From: an uncultured Actinomycetes bacterium
GTDB taxonomy: Bacteria > Actinomycetota > Actinomycetes > Nanopelagicales > Nanopelagicaceae
Direction of reading: 5' to 3'
Assembly: GCA_903827945.1 (NCBI GenBank)
Contig: CAIKKN010000029.1
Location: forward strand, 1-64,000
Length of the DNA: 64,000 nt
The notes beneath the pieces are model-generated. The model searched no databases, was not told the origin of the DNA, and saw only the letters and a program-made list of their open reading frames with translations. The translations under genes were made by a program, and so were the position numbers. Of the stretch, positions 19,071-29,765 are shown piece after piece. The first letter of the stretch is position 1. Each line of letters starts with the position of its first letter.

Positions 19071-19720
19071 TGAATGAAACCAGCGTTCGCTTAGTTATTT
19101 GGCGTCATGGTCAGACTGACTGGAACATCGAGAATCGTTTTCAAGGCCACTCAGATATCCCGCTCAATTCTGTCGGTCATTACCAAGCAGAACATGCTGC
19201 AAAAATTCTTGAAGCGATGAAGCCAACTCAGATTGTTGTAAGTGACCTCATTCGCGCGCAGCAAACTGCAGAGAAACTTGCAACGCGAGTTGGTCTACCA
19301 ATCCAAACAGATCCTCGCCTTCGAGAGACAAATGGCGGAAATTGGGAAGGTAAGACAGGCACTGAAAATCGAGCAAATGATTCGGCCCGATTTATCGGTT
19401 GGATAAGTGGCGATGATGGCCCTGCGGGTGAAATTGGGGAACGCCGATCTGAAGTAGCCAATCGCGCACATGCGGCAGTACTTGAGATTTTAGAAAAGGC
19501 TCAAGGAACAGTCGTTCTTGTGACTCACGGCGGAACGGCCCGTTGTTTGCTTGGAAAATTACTTGACCTTGAATTTTCAGATTGGGGCGCTCTCGGTGGA
19601 CTTTCCAATGCTCAATGGTCAGTGCTCGATTTTTCTAAGTATTTGAATCGCTGGACTCTGGCTGAGCACAACGCAGGATCGATTCCTGAGCCTGTGTTTG
19701 GCAACGAAGCGGTGAATTGA
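19070..19720 (+). CDS. Histidine phosphatase family protein (phosphoglycerate mutase-like)
   Basis: 216 residues of the histidine phosphatase superfamily. The catalytic RHG motif is in WRHGQTDWN (His13 region), with a second catalytic His in VLVTHGGTARCLLG (about 155). Arg in SDLIRAQQTAE helps bind phosphate. Substrates in this branch range from phosphoglycerate to sugar phosphates and broad-range phosphomonoesters, so no specific activity is claimed. It is the third gene of the nadD-rsfS operon and ends 21 bp before tRNA-Ala. Confidence 0.88.
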   Translation: MNETSVRLVIWRHGQTDWNIENRFQGHSDIPLNSVGHYQAEHAAKILEAMKPTQIVVSDLIRAQQTAEKLATRVGLPIQTDPRLRETNGGNWEGKTGTENRANDSARFIGWISGDDGPAGEIGERRSEVANRAHAAVLEILEKAQGTVVLVTHGGTARCLLGKLLDLEFSDWGALGGLSNAQWSVLDFSKYLNRWTLAEHNAGSIPEPVFGNEAVN

Positions 19721-19741
19721 ATAAGATTTAGGAATCCAAAC

Positions 19742-19814
19742 GGGGATATGGCGCAGCTGGTAGCGCACTTGCATGGCATGCAAGGGGTCAGGGGTTCAAA
19801 TCCCCTTATCTCCA
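19742..19814 (+). tRNA. tRNA-Ala (anticodon GGC)
   Basis: A complete cloverleaf of 73 nt: acceptor GGGGATA with TATCTCC and discriminator A, D arm GCGC-AGCTGGTA-GCGC, anticodon stem CTTGC/GCAAG with loop ATGGCAT giving anticodon GGC, and T arm AGGGG-TTCAAAT-CCCCT. The 3' CCA is not encoded. It reads GCC/GCU alanine codons. Confidence 0.97.
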
Positions 19815-19868
19815 CTTATGAAATACATAGCCAACCCCGTGATTGAAGAAGGCTGGACGTCCTCATTT

Positions 19869-20765
19869 ATGCCAGATCTAACTGGCAAGAAATATCTCAT
19901 TACGGGTGGAACAAGTGGTCTTGGTTTAGAGGCGGCAAAGGCTTTGGTTGCAAAAGGCGCGCATGTCACAATCACGGCGCGAAAAGAAGCCAAGGGTCTT
20001 CAGGCGCAATCCCTGAGCGGTGCGCAAAGAGTTCTCTCTCTGGATTTGGCAAATTTGGAATCCGTTCGGACTGCAGCGGCAGAAATTACTGAAGATATTG
20101 ATGTTCTGATCTGTAATGCAGGAGTGATGGTAACTCCCTTCAGATTTACAAAAGATGGATTTGAATTGCAAATGGGTACAAATCACTTAGGACATTTTGC
20201 ATTTGCTGGCTTGATACACAACAAGATTAAAGAGCGGCTTATTTCAGTTGCGAGCGTTGCGCACCGAATTGGAAATTTCGGTCCGGGAACTGTTACATCA
20301 ATTCGCAAGAAATGTATGGGCGAAGGGGCATACTCTCCATGGAAAGCATACGGAGCAAGCAAACTTGCTAACTTACTTTTTATTAATGAACTCGAACGGC
20401 GCCGATTGCAACATGGATATTCATTCACTCCACTTGCAGTACATCCAGGATTTGCGAATACGCGATTGACTCGCGTTGGTCCTGCAATGGCAGGACAACC
20501 GATCAAAGAGCGCTGGATGGGGGCGATGACAGAACTCGTTGCGCAATCAGCACACGATGGAGCCCTGCCGATGCTTTACGCAGCTTCAATGCCTGGAATT
20601 AAAGGCGCGACCTACTACGGCCCTCGAAAATCCTTTGAAATGCGCGGAACTCCGATGGTTGTGCACGCAAAAGCTATGGCTTATGACCAAACTCTCGCCT
20701 CTAATCTGTGGCAAGTAAGTGAAGAACTAACTGGAGTCTCGTGGGAGAATTCCGCTCATGCATGA
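19869..20765 (+). CDS. Short-chain dehydrogenase/reductase (retinol dehydrogenase-like)
   Basis: Rossmann-fold SDR of 298 residues from this start. The cofactor loop [17 protein letters not shown] (about 10-26) and CNAGVM (82-87) are visible, with catalytic Tyr161 and Lys165 in YGASKLAN and Ser127/129 upstream. ARKE after the second strand suggests NADP(H) preference (inference). An in-frame ATG at 19818 would add 17 residues and start 3 bp after the tRNA; I prefer 19869, where [13 protein letters not shown] matches relatives. The substrate is not recognisable. The stop overlaps the leuS ATG. Confidence 0.85.
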   Translation: MPDLTGKKYLITGGTSGLGLEAAKALVAKGAHVTITARKEAKGLQAQSLSGAQRVLSLDLANLESVRTAAAEITEDIDVLICNAGVMVTPFRFTKDGFELQMGTNHLGHFAFAGLIHNKIKERLISVASVAHRIGNFGPGTVTSIRKKCMGEGAYSPWKAYGASKLANLLFINELERRRLQHGYSFTPLAVHPGFANTRLTRVGPAMAGQPIKERWMGAMTELVAQSAHDGALPMLYAASMPGIKGATYYGPRKSFEMRGTPMVVHAKAMAYDQTLASNLWQVSEELTGVSWENSAHA

Positions 20766-23214
20766 GGCTTATGACATCCACGGAGTTCAGGAGAAGTGGC
20801 TCCCGGTTTGGGATGAACTAGCTCCTTTCCGTTCTGGACGCCCAGATGATCCTCGTCCAAAGAAGTATGTCTTGGACATGTTTCCTTATCCATCTGGTGA
20901 TCTTCACATGGGCCACGCAGAGGCTTACGCAATGGGCGATGTCATCGCGCGTTATTGGATACAAAAAGGGTTCAATGTTATGCACCCAATCGGGTGGGAT
21001 TCTTTTGGACTTCCTGCAGAGAACGCAGCAATCAAACGTGGGGGAGATCCTCGCGACTGGACATATGAAAATATTGCGGTTCAAAAGGCTTCGATGCGAC
21101 GCTATGCATGTTCTTTTGACTGGGATCGAGTACTTCACACAAGTGACCCTGAATATTACAAATGGAATCAATGGATTTTCTTGGAGATGTACAAGAAAGG
21201 CTTGGCGTACAAGAAGTTTTCACCAGTTAACTGGTGCCCAGGATGCCAAACCGTTCTTGCGAACGAACAAGTTGTAGCTGGACTCTGCGAGCGTTGCGAT
21301 TCAGCAGTTACGAAAAAGAAATTGTCACAGTGGTATTTCAAAATTACTGATTATGCTGACCGCCTCTTGGATGACATGGATCAACTTGAAGGTAAATGGC
21401 CAGAAAAAGTCTTGCAGATGCAACGAAATTGGATTGGACGTTCACATGGCGCAGAAGTCATCTTTGAAATCGAAGGTCGCGAAAAGCCAATTACAATTTA
21501 CACAACTCGTCCAGACACTTTATACGGTGCAACATTTATGGTCGTCGCCGTCGATTCTGAACTTGCAGCAGAACTAGCCGCCGGCGGAGCTGTTGAAGCG
21601 AAATTTAAGAGCTATCTTGAGGAAGTAAAGGCTTCATCAGATATTGACCGTTTAGCAACTGATCGCAAAAAGAGCGGAATCTTCTTAGAACGTTATGCGA
21701 TCAATCCAGTTAATGGCGAGAGACTTCCGATTTGGGCTTCAGATTATGTGCTTGCCGATTATGGAACTGGCGCAATTATGGCCGTCCCTGCTCACGATCA
21801 ACGAGACTTAGATTTTGCACGAGCAATGAAATTAGATATCCGAACTGTTGTCGATACCGGCGAAGAGGATCCAAACATCACGGGTGTTGCAACTGCCGGT
21901 GATGGCCTAATGGTGAATTCAGGTTCGCTCAACGGGCTAGGTAAAGATGAGGCCATATCGAAAGTAATTGCGGAACTTTCAGAGAAGAAACTTGGCAAGC
22001 TTGCTAAAAATTATCGCCTCCGCGATTGGTTGATTTCACGTCAACGATTCTGGGGAACGCCTATTCCAATTATTCATTGCCCGAAATGTGGGGAAGTCCC
22101 TGTCCCACAGGATCAATTGCCAGTTGAATTACCAAGCGCAAAGGGTCTGGATTTAAAGCCAAAGGGAACATCTCCTCTTGGTTCAGCGCACGACTGGGTG
22201 AATGTGAAATGTCCACAGTGCGGAGAAGACGCCCAACGTGATTCCGACACGATGGATACATTTGTGGATTCTTCGTGGTATTTCCTTCGCTACATCGATC
22301 CAAATGATGCAACGCAAGCCTTTGATCCAAAGAAGATTGAAGAGTGGATGCCAGTTGACCAATATGTTGGCGGAGTTACACACGCAATTTTGCACCTGTT
22401 GTATTCGCGCTTTTTCACAAAAGTATTGCATGACCTTGGCTATCTGAATTTCACCGAACCATTCACGCGTTTGCTCAATCAAGGAATGGTTTTGATGGAC
22501 GGGTCTGCGATGTCCAAGAGCCGCGGAAACCTCGTCAAACTTTCTGAAGAACTCGATCGCCATGGTGTAGACGCAGTTCGATTGTCGATGATTTTTGCTG
22601 GACCTCCGGAAGATGACATTGACTGGGGAGATGTTTCACCTTCTGCCTCTGTAAAGTTCTTAAACCGTGCTTGGCGCATTTCCTGTGACATCACAAGTGA
22701 TACCACTGCGGATTTCTCAAAGGGCGACATCTCACTACGCAAAATTACGCATAGGGCAGTTCAAGACATTAGCTACGCAGTGGAAACTTTCCGCTTCAAC
22801 GTAGCGGTTGCGCGCATTATGGAATTGGTCAACCACACCCGTAAAGCAATCGATTCAGGATGCGGACCTTCAGATCCAGCAGTTCGCGAAGCCGCCCAGG
22901 CAATTGCGATCTCCCTCTCACTTATGGCGCCTTTTACTTCAGAAGAGATGTGGGCAAACCTTGGTCACAAACCTGGAATTGCACTTGCCGGATGGCCAAC
23001 TGTTGACCCCGCTCTCCTTGAGGAAGATTCTGTCGTGGCAATCCTTCAAGTTAACGGAAAGATTGTTGATCGCATCGATATTTCACCGAACATTACAGAT
23101 GCAGAACTTGAAAATTTGGGACTAGCCAATGAGAAGATGCTCGCGGCAATAGCTGGTGCAGAAATCAAGAAGTCAATCGTGCGCGCTCCAAAACTTGTCA
23201 ACATCGTTATTTAA
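20758..23214 (+). CDS. leuS: Leucyl-tRNA synthetase
   Basis: Class I synthetase of 818 residues that charges tRNA-Leu. HMGH (50-53) and AMSKS (about 581-585) are the ATP-binding signatures. The CP1 editing domain includes [14 protein letters not shown] and [15 protein letters not shown], needed to clear Ile/Val/norvaline mischarging. Cysteine pairs in the zinc-binding insertion (CPGCQ, CERCD, CPKCG, CPQCG) are visible. The start ATG overlaps the SDR stop. Complete, with the usual C-terminal domain. Confidence 0.97.
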   Translation: MHEAYDIHGVQEKWLPVWDELAPFRSGRPDDPRPKKYVLDMFPYPSGDLHMGHAEAYAMGDVIARYWIQKGFNVMHPIGWDSFGLPAENAAIKRGGDPRDWTYENIAVQKASMRRYACSFDWDRVLHTSDPEYYKWNQWIFLEMYKKGLAYKKFSPVNWCPGCQTVLANEQVVAGLCERCDSAVTKKKLSQWYFKITDYADRLLDDMDQLEGKWPEKVLQMQRNWIGRSHGAEVIFEIEGREKPITIYTTRPDTLYGATFMVVAVDSELAAELAAGGAVEAKFKSYLEEVKASSDIDRLATDRKKSGIFLERYAINPVNGERLPIWASDYVLADYGTGAIMAVPAHDQRDLDFARAMKLDIRTVVDTGEEDPNITGVATAGDGLMVNSGSLNGLGKDEAISKVIAELSEKKLGKLAKNYRLRDWLISRQRFWGTPIPIIHCPKCGEVPVPQDQLPVELPSAKGLDLKPKGTSPLGSAHDWVNVKCPQCGEDAQRDSDTMDTFVDSSWYFLRYIDPNDATQAFDPKKIEEWMPVDQYVGGVTHAILHLLYSRFFTKVLHDLGYLNFTEPFTRLLNQGMVLMDGSAMSKSRGNLVKLSEELDRHGVDAVRLSMIFAGPPEDDIDWGDVSPSASVKFLNRAWRISCDITSDTTADFSKGDISLRKITHRAVQDISYAVETFRFNVAVARIMELVNHTRKAIDSGCGPSDPAVREAAQAIAISLSLMAPFTSEEMWANLGHKPGIALAGWPTVDPALLEEDSVVAILQVNGKIVDRIDISPNITDAELENLGLANEKMLAAIAGAEIKKSIVRAPKLVNIVI

Positions 23215-23220
23215 TTAACA

Positions 23221-23240
23221 GCGCCTATCTTTCTAGGCGC
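23221..23240 (+). terminator. Hairpin after leuS, probable weak terminator
   Basis: GCGCCTA, loop TCTTTC, TAGGCGC gives a perfect 7-bp stem 6 bp behind the leuS stop. The downstream stretch has only a short TTTC, so termination may be partial or factor-assisted. Confidence 0.5.
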
Positions 23241-23271
23241 GCACTTTCTAATCCCAACTTAATATGCGTTC

Positions 23272-23880
23272 ATGTTTCAACGTCCCGAATTTACTGATGT
23301 TCAAAAGCGAGCGATTTATATTGTTTTAGCTTCCTCGATTGCAATTGGATCGCTTTTTGTGACACTTTCACAAGGCAAGGCTTCGGCGCCAAAGCCAATG
23401 GTCTCCCTTCCCCCAATAGAAGCAAAGCCTTCTGTTTCACCTTCCCTTGTGGTGGATGTAGCAGGGAAGGTATTGCATCCAGGTGTTTACACCCTCCCGC
23501 AGGGATCTCGGGCAATCGATGCAATCAAGGCAGCCGGTGGTCAGTTAAAGGGAATCGCTTTGACTGATATCAATTTGGCAGAAATTGTGAGTGACGGTCA
23601 GCAAATAGTTGTTGGGGCCCCAAAAATGGCGGCAAGTTCGAGTAAAAGTAAGAGCGCTGGTCTCGCTAAGAATGTGAAAAATGGAAAGACGCTGGTCCAC
23701 ATTAATACAGCAACTGAATCGCAATTGCAGGTTCTTAAAGGGATTGGCCCCGTGAGCGCCCAAAAGATAATTGCCTACCGGAAGGTGAATGGAAAGTTTC
23801 TCACGGTATCTGACTTCAAAAAGGCAGCAGGGATGGGAGCTGCGAGATTTAACGCTATTCAGGCACAGCTGCGCTTGTGA
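23272..23880 (+). CDS. comEA: ComEA family DNA-binding competence protein
   Basis: 202 residues: a membrane segment near residues 11-33, an SLBB domain (VVDVAGKVLHPGVYTLPQGSR, about 62-120), and a C-terminal double helix-hairpin-helix (VHINTATESQLQVLKGIGPVSAQKIIAYR, about 142-200). ComEA is the surface receptor that binds double-stranded DNA and hands it to ComEC in natural transformation. The comEC frame begins with GTG overlapping its stop by 4 bp (GTGA). Normal for the family. Confidence 0.92.
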   Translation: MFQRPEFTDVQKRAIYIVLASSIAIGSLFVTLSQGKASAPKPMVSLPPIEAKPSVSPSLVVDVAGKVLHPGVYTLPQGSRAIDAIKAAGGQLKGIALTDINLAEIVSDGQQIVVGAPKMAASSSKSKSAGLAKNVKNGKTLVHINTATESQLQVLKGIGPVSAQKIIAYRKVNGKFLTVSDFKKAAGMGAARFNAIQAQLRL

Positions 23881-24650
23881 GCGAAGGCGTCGACCTCAAA
23901 CTTCTTTCGATAGGTGGCGCGTTGTGGATAGGAGCAGCAAGCAAGGGACTTCTGCATTCCTATTGGCTCATCTTTGCTCTTCCTATCTTCTTTCTTATTG
24001 GTAAGAAATTTGGTTCCTTTATCTTGATTGTTGCACTCGTCGGTTCATTTAATATTGGACTTCACCAGATTGCCTTATCACATAATGCTTTGCGTCCATT
24101 CATGGAGAACAAATCTGAAATTACACTTGTTGTTCAGGTTAAGACCGACCCAAAACTCGGAGCGTCAAAAGTCGTTGGTTCAACACTTAGACCTGCCTCA
24201 ACTTCCTTCCTTGCTGCATCAATAAGAATCAATGGAGGAAAAGTTCGATTACCCCTTCGCATCACCACTCCTAGCCGCGTCTCTTTTGTTCCAGGAACAG
24301 TCATCGAATTTAACGCAATCGTGTATGCGACTCAGGAGAAGGCGGTCGCGGCGCTCGTTGTAGCAAGGGGAAGTTTTAAGACAGTTCATGGTCCCAGTGC
24401 TATTGGAAGAGTGACTTCGCAGATCCGCAGATCATTTAAAGAACAAGTTTCTCGGCTTTCTGGAGATGGCGCCTGGCTTATCCCAGGCTTAGTTTTAGGG
24501 GATACATCCCTTGAAACTCCCTCATTTATTGTTGAAATGAGGCGATCTGGTCTGACGCATTTAACAGCCGTCAGTGGAGAGAATTTTGCAATTATTTCCG
24601 CCTTCATCTTATGGATGATGCAGTGGATTATTAAGAAACTCAGAACGTGA
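23877..24650 (+). pseudogene. comEC: comEC N-terminal part, ended by in-frame TGA
   Basis: 257 codons from GTG 23877 hold the N-terminal membrane and DUF4131 region (several hydrophobic helices, then an OB-like segment around LVVQVKTDPKLG) and the beginning of the competence domain, recognised by GLTHLTAVSGENFAII. The frame stops at TGA 24648-24650 right after helix residues WIIKKLRT. Reading through the TGA, the same frame goes on without loss as IIITSFALVGFIYLV and into the second part. ComEC forms the inner-membrane channel for single-stranded DNA. So this is either a recent nonsense mutation, an assembly error, or a gene expressed as two pieces. Confidence 0.85.
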
Positions 24651-24674
24651 ATCATCATCACCAGTTTCGCACTT

Positions 24675-26045
24675 GTGGGATTCATTTATCTTGTGAGGCC
24701 AACTCCCTCAGTGCTGCGAGCTTCAGTGATGACTGCCGCCCTCCTCTTCGCTCGGGCGAGAGGGGAGAGATCGGCCGCGCTCCCATCCTTGGGCCTTGCC
24801 GTTACTGTCCTCATTTTGATCGACCCATTTCAAGCCATTGATCCGGGCTTTGCGTTATCAGTCGGCGCCACCGCAGGGATTCTCCTCTTAGTCCCAATCT
24901 TGAAAAAACATATGCCTGAGCCAGTTGCAATACCGATTGCTGCAACGCTCTTTTGCACACCGATTATCATCGCCATTTCTGGACAACTATCACTCGTATC
25001 TATTCCGGCAAATCTCTTGGTTTCAATTGCTGTCGCTCCAATAACTGTTGCCGGCTTAATTGCCGCGCTGATTTCACCGCTTGCTCCACAACTTTCATTT
25101 CTCACAACTGTTGCTGTGCTGCCATTTTCACAGTGGATTGCTTTTGTCGCACACCAGGCTTCGAGTTTTCCGCTGATCTCTCTTCCAAAAAGTTTTCTGG
25201 GGGCCGCTATTGCCGTGCTCCTCTTGTTCATCCTCTTTCGAAAGTTGTGGAAAATTGGAATTGCAATAATCGCAATTACGGCCACTTTCTTCTTCCATCA
25301 ATCTTTCACCTGGCCGGGGCCTAACTGGAGAATTGTAAATTGTGATGTAGGGCAAGGCGATGGCGAAGTTATTAATTTAGGAAATCACGAGGGGATAGTA
25401 ATTGATACTGGTCCAGACCCGGTGCTTATGGATGCATGCTTGAAGGCACTTCGAATAAAGAGGATTCCACTATTGGTAATTACTCATAATCACGCCGATC
25501 ACAATGGAGGCTTTTCTGGCGCAATCAAAGGACGAGAGGTAGGGAAAATATGGCGCAGCGCATTACAAGGAGAGCACATTTCATTTGAAGCCCCCATCGG
25601 ACATATAGAAATTCACGTTCTTTGGCCTAAGGATCCACATGCGATCTACGATGCGGTTCCAGGTGATGGTTCTTCAATCAATAACACCAGCATCGCCCTT
25701 TTGATAGATATTGCGGGAGTTACATTCTTTAGCGCTGGTGATGTCGAACCACCTGCGCAGGAAGGAATTTTGGCGAGCGGATTGATTCACCCAGTAGACA
25801 TCATGAAAGTTTCACATCATGGATCTGCCTATCAATTTTTGCCACTTCTAGATGCGCTACATCCTAAAGTCGCTTTCATTAGCGTTGGGAGAGGAAATAC
25901 ATATGGCCACCCTGCTCCTTCCACGGTGAGAGCTTTGGAGGACAGGGGAGTGAAGGTATATCGCACAGATCTGGATGGAGCCCTTGAATTTGATGCAGAC
26001 CAGTCAGTTCATACTCGTAAAAAGGAGTTGATCACCTTTGGTTGA
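24675..26045 (+). pseudogene. comEC: comEC C-terminal part (rest of channel and MBL domain)
   Basis: Continues in the same frame as the first part; GTG 24675 is the first conventional start after the TGA. It holds the remaining transmembrane helices of the competence domain (SVLRASVMTAALL, ID-PGFALSVGATAG), then a C-terminal metallo-beta-lactamase domain (about residues 215-456) with THNHADHNGG and VSHHGS, the metal-binding motifs. That domain is thought to degrade the non-transported strand. 456 codons. All domains are intact apart from the single stop, which argues that the interruption is recent or tolerated. Confidence 0.85.
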
Positions 26046-26058
26046 GTAGTCTGTGGTT

Positions 26059-26553
26059 ATGCGCCGGACTCCACTTCTTCTAGCAGCAGCTCTTATCTTC
26101 TTAGCACCAAACGCTTTCGCAACTTCATTCACACTTCCGATACATGCAATAACGCCCGGCGCTATTGATCCGGCGGTAAATCAAGAGAACATTGCTTCGA
26201 CCATTTGCGTGATCGGCTACACGAAAACTGTCCGCCCGCCCGTTTCTTATACAAACGCTCTTAAGTTCAAGCAGCTATCAGGTTCATATAGCCGTTACGG
26301 CTCTACGAATATGAAACTCTTTGAAGAAGATCATCTCATTCCATTAGCGGTGGGAGGCTCCCCTCGCGATCCTAAGAATTTGTGGCCAGAGCCGTGGGGC
26401 GACACAGGTGCAACCGGTGCGCGAAAGAAGGATGTCTTAGAAAGCAAGATGCATGTGATGGTCTGTGCGCACAAAATCACGCTCCAGGCGGCGCAATCAA
26501 TCTTTGCGACTAATTGGTATCAAGGTTATTTGAAGTACGTAGTTGGCAAGTAA
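26059..26553 (+). CDS. Secreted HNH-nuclease-like protein
   Basis: 164 residues with an N-terminal signal peptide (RRTPLLLAAALIFLAPNAFA). The conserved core EEDHLIPLAVGGSPRDPKNLWPEPWG and the following ARKKDVLE (about 92-134) match HNH-like proteins with the DHxIPL...GG...NLWPE pattern; the His of EDH and the Asn of NLWPE would be the core of a beta-beta-alpha metal site. Two cysteines (Cys51 and Cys134 regions) may form a disulfide after export. It lies 13 bp behind comEC, so a role in DNA processing outside the cell is attractive but unproven. GTG 26053 is an alternative start. Confidence 0.7.
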   Translation: MRRTPLLLAAALIFLAPNAFATSFTLPIHAITPGAIDPAVNQENIASTICVIGYTKTVRPPVSYTNALKFKQLSGSYSRYGSTNMKLFEEDHLIPLAVGGSPRDPKNLWPEPWGDTGATGARKKDVLESKMHVMVCAHKITLQAAQSIFATNWYQGYLKYVVGK

Positions 26554-26562
26554 GATTCCGGT

Positions 26563-27510
26563 ATGGCTCTCACACTGATTCAAGGCGCAGAGTCCGTCTT
26601 GGCCGATCGTGCGATTTCGCAAATTCTTGCAAAGGCGCCTGGCGCTGTCATCACGCAATTGGATTGCAATGAAATTGAACTTGGCGTCATCACTGATTCG
26701 CTAGCACCATCTCTGTTTGGTGATGCCCGTGTAGTAGTTATACGTGAAATTCAAGAATTGACGCAAGATGAGTCCGAGGAAATATCTTCTTACTTGGAGA
26801 ATTCCGATGATGGCGTTCATCTTGTCCTCTGGCATAAGGGCGGAGTTAAAGGCAAGGCGCTCCTTGATAAGGTAAAAAAGTCATCACCTGAAATAATTAG
26901 CGCTGAGGCAATTAAAAAAGATGGCGACAAAGCAGAATTTGTAAAGAACGAATTTGCGCGCCATGGCCGTAAGGTTTCTGCTGGCGCGGTCCAGGCCCTC
27001 ATTGATTCACTTGGAAGTGATATGCGCGAATTAGCTGGTGCATGTTCACAACTTTCTGCTGATGTCGAAGCAAGTAAGACAATTAGTGAAAAAGATGTTG
27101 AAAAATTTCAACAGGGTCGAATTGAGACGACTGGTTATGATGTTGCTGATGCCGTGTTGGAAGGCAAAGTTGAAACTGCGCTGATTTCGCTGCGCCAAGC
27201 TCTTTCGACTGGAGTGGATCCCATTCTGATTGTCTCCGCCCTCGCCGCCTCAATACGAACGATGGCAAAAGTCTCATCTTTACCTCGTAACGCTAATTCA
27301 TATCAGGCAGCTTCCTCCCTGGGTCTTCCGCCATGGCAGATAGATAAAGCTCGCCGCCAACTTGCAGGCTGGACTCCCACCTCATTGAGCAGCGCGGTCA
27401 TAGCCTTGGCTGACTGCGATTCTGACATTAAGGGCGCTTCGGCCGACCCGATTTACGCTTTAGAGCGGACTGTCCTGGCTATTTCACGCTCACATTCCGG
27501 CTCAATTTGA
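26563..27510 (+). CDS. holA: DNA polymerase III delta subunit
   Basis: 315 residues of the HolA family, the clamp-loader subunit that opens the beta ring. It has the N-terminal divergent AAA+ domain (DARVVVIREIQELTQDE; KGKALLDKVKKS), the lid and the C-terminal collar region (SLGLPPWQIDKARRQLAGW). HolA sequences are weakly conserved, and the call rests partly on place: comEA-comEC-holA-rpsT is the standard bacterial order. Complete, standard length. Confidence 0.9.
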   Translation: MALTLIQGAESVLADRAISQILAKAPGAVITQLDCNEIELGVITDSLAPSLFGDARVVVIREIQELTQDESEEISSYLENSDDGVHLVLWHKGGVKGKALLDKVKKSSPEIISAEAIKKDGDKAEFVKNEFARHGRKVSAGAVQALIDSLGSDMRELAGACSQLSADVEASKTISEKDVEKFQQGRIETTGYDVADAVLEGKVETALISLRQALSTGVDPILIVSALAASIRTMAKVSSLPRNANSYQAASSLGLPPWQIDKARRQLAGWTPTSLSSAVIALADCDSDIKGASADPIYALERTVLAISRSHSGSI

Positions 27511-27533
27511 GCACGCTCCCGCTTGGCTGATAA
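27507..27533 (+). promoter_or_regulatory. Possible rpsT promoter
   Basis: TTGAGC and GATAAC lie 16 bp apart in the gap before rpsT and overlap the end of holA. The expected start site would leave a leader of about 45 nt containing the AAGGGG ribosome binding site. Weak match; position is the main support. Confidence 0.3.
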
Positions 27534-27579
27534 CCTACGGCGTTCAACTATCGCATTATTAAGTTTTTAAGGGGTTTCA

Positions 27580-27849
27580 GTGGCAAACATCAAGTCGCAG
27601 ATCAAGCGTATTCGCACCAACAACAAGGCGCAGGCGCGTAACAAGGGCGAGCGTTCTTCAATCAAGACTGCGATCCGCCATTTCCGTGACGCCATTGCAA
27701 CTGGTGATACTTCCAAGATTAACGTTGAACTCGTAGCAGCTTCAAAGAAGTTGGACGAAGCAGTGTCAAAGGGTGTTCTTCACTCAAACAATGCAGCGAA
27801 CAAAAAGTCAGCTATGGCTAAAGCAGCCAACGCAGCTGGCAAGCGCTAA
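27580..27849 (+). CDS. rpsT: 30S ribosomal protein S20
   Basis: 89 residues, highly basic, all alpha helical; binds 16S rRNA early in 30S assembly. The N-terminus [20 protein letters not shown] is the family signature. It starts with GTG behind AAGGGG. The usual neighbours holA and lepA flank it. Confidence 0.97.
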   Translation: MANIKSQIKRIRTNNKAQARNKGERSSIKTAIRHFRDAIATGDTSKINVELVAASKKLDEAVSKGVLHSNNAANKKSAMAKAANAAGKR

Positions 27850-27891
27850 ATTCTTTTTCTCAATCACACAATCTTAAGAGGCGAGCGATAA

Positions 27892-29763
27892 ATGCCTGCG
27901 ATTGAACTCTCGAAAGCTCCGCAGCCTTCGTTCACCGACCCTGCGCAGATTCGAAACTTTTGTATCATCGCCCATATTGATCACGGCAAATCAACTCTTG
28001 CCGACCGCATGCTTCAAATTACCGAAGTGGTGGATTCACGCAATATGCGTGCGCAGTATTTAGATCGCATGGATATTGAGCGTGAGCGCGGCATAACAAT
28101 TAAATCCCAGGCGGTTCGCCTCCCATGGCGTTCGGCTTACGACAATCAGGAATACATCCTGAATATGATCGATACTCCAGGACACGTTGACTTCACATAT
28201 GAAGTTTCACGTTCCCTTGCAGCATGTGAAGGTGCCGTCCTGCTCGTCGATTGCGCGCAAGGTATCGAGGCACAGACACTCGCCAATCTTTATTTGGCAA
28301 TGGAGAACAATCTCACCATCATTCCAGTTTTAAATAAGATTGATTTACCCGCCGCTCAACCAGAAAAATTTGCTGAAGAACTCGCCAAGTTAATTGGCTG
28401 CCAACCAGAAGACTGCCTTCGTGTTTCGGGCAAAACTGGCATGGGAGTTGAAGTACTCTTAAACGAAATTGTTAAGCAGATTCCACACCCCGTCGGGGAC
28501 CCCGCGGCTCCTGCACGCGCGCTGATTTTTGATTCGGTGTACGACTCATACCGAGGCGTTGTTACCTACGTTCGAGTTGTTGACGGTCATCTATCGACCC
28601 GTGATCAAATTCAAATGATGTCGACTGGCGTGCGCCACGAGATGTTGGAAGTCGGAGTGATTTCTCCAGAGCCTGTTCCAAGCAAGGGCCTTGGGGTTGG
28701 CGAAGTGGGTTATCTCATTACTGGCGTGAAAGATGTTCGCCAATCTCGTGTCGGCGACACCGTTACAAATTATCATCGCCCAGCGACTCAACAACTTTCT
28801 GGATATAAAGATCCGCGACCAATGGTTTATTCAGGGTTATTTCCTCTTGAAGGTTCTGACTACCCACTTCTTCGTGAAGCGCTGGATAAATTGCAGCTCA
28901 ATGATGCAGCGCTCGTATACGAGCCAGAATCATCTGCAGCTCTTGGTTTTGGGTTCCGTTGCGGATTCCTTGGTCTTCTCCACATGGAAATTGTTCGAGA
29001 ACGTTTAGAACGCGAAGCAGGACTTTCACTTATTTCAACAGCTCCTTCAGTTGTGTATTCGGTAACCGATGGCGATGGAAAAGAGCTTGTCGTGACGAAC
29101 CCGAGCGAATTTCCTGAAGGAAAGATCATGGAAGTAAAAGAGCCGATTGTTCGAGCAACCATCTTGGCTCCAAGTGAATTCATTGGAACAATTATGGAAC
29201 TCTGCCAACAACGACGCGGAACATTGCTTGGAATGGATTATTTGTCGGAAGATCGCGTGGAAATTCGCTACACACTTCCACTTGCTGAAATTGTTTTCGA
29301 CTTCTTTGATCAACTGAAATCTCGTACACGAGGGTATGCCTCTCTTGATTATGAACCAATTGGTGAAGAAGCTGGCGATCTCGTCAAAGTTGATATTTTA
29401 CTTCAGAGCGAAAAAGTCGATGCATTTAGCGCCATCGTCCACCGTGACAAGGCCTATGCCTATGGAATGTCGATGACGGTGAAACTACGCGAGCTCATCC
29501 CAAGACAACAATTTGAAGTTCCTATTCAGGCGGCGATTGGCGGCAAGATTATTGCTCGCGAAACAATCCGCGCCATCCGTAAGGACGTACTTGCCAAGTG
29601 TTATGGCGGAGATATCTCTCGTAAGCGCAAACTTCTTGAAAAGCAAAAAGAGGGTAAGAAGCGCATGAAGATGGTGGGACGAGTAGAAGTTCCTCAAGAA
29701 GCATTTATTGCGGCACTCTCCACGGGCGAAGAAAGCTCGGACGAGAAGGATAAGAAGAAGTAA
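27892..29763 (+). CDS. lepA: Elongation factor 4 (LepA)
   Basis: 623-residue translational GTPase with EF-G-like domains. GTPase motifs: AHIDHGKS (G1, about 27-34), DTPGHVDF (G3) and NKID (G4). The C-terminal LepA-specific domain is present ([22 protein letters not shown]). It acts on stalled or assembling ribosomes at the membrane or in the cytosol. RBS AGAGGCGAG precedes the ATG. The C-terminus ends in a lysine-rich tail. Confidence 0.97.
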   Translation: MPAIELSKAPQPSFTDPAQIRNFCIIAHIDHGKSTLADRMLQITEVVDSRNMRAQYLDRMDIERERGITIKSQAVRLPWRSAYDNQEYILNMIDTPGHVDFTYEVSRSLAACEGAVLLVDCAQGIEAQTLANLYLAMENNLTIIPVLNKIDLPAAQPEKFAEELAKLIGCQPEDCLRVSGKTGMGVEVLLNEIVKQIPHPVGDPAAPARALIFDSVYDSYRGVVTYVRVVDGHLSTRDQIQMMSTGVRHEMLEVGVISPEPVPSKGLGVGEVGYLITGVKDVRQSRVGDTVTNYHRPATQQLSGYKDPRPMVYSGLFPLEGSDYPLLREALDKLQLNDAALVYEPESSAALGFGFRCGFLGLLHMEIVRERLEREAGLSLISTAPSVVYSVTDGDGKELVVTNPSEFPEGKIMEVKEPIVRATILAPSEFIGTIMELCQQRRGTLLGMDYLSEDRVEIRYTLPLAEIVFDFFDQLKSRTRGYASLDYEPIGEEAGDLVKVDILLQSEKVDAFSAIVHRDKAYAYGMSMTVKLRELIPRQQFEVPIQAAIGGKIIARETIRAIRKDVLAKCYGGDISRKRKLLEKQKEGKKRMKMVGRVEVPQEAFIAALSTGEESSDEKDKKK

Positions 29764-29765
29764 CT

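Noticed and set aside
19773-20765. SDR start at 19773
   Set aside because: It would start inside tRNA-Ala; later ATGs fit the family N-terminus.
24648-24650. TGA read as tryptophan throughout the genome
   Set aside because: TGA ends many clear genes here (for example comEA at 23880, etfB at 12774 and rpmF at 52260), so it is a normal stop.
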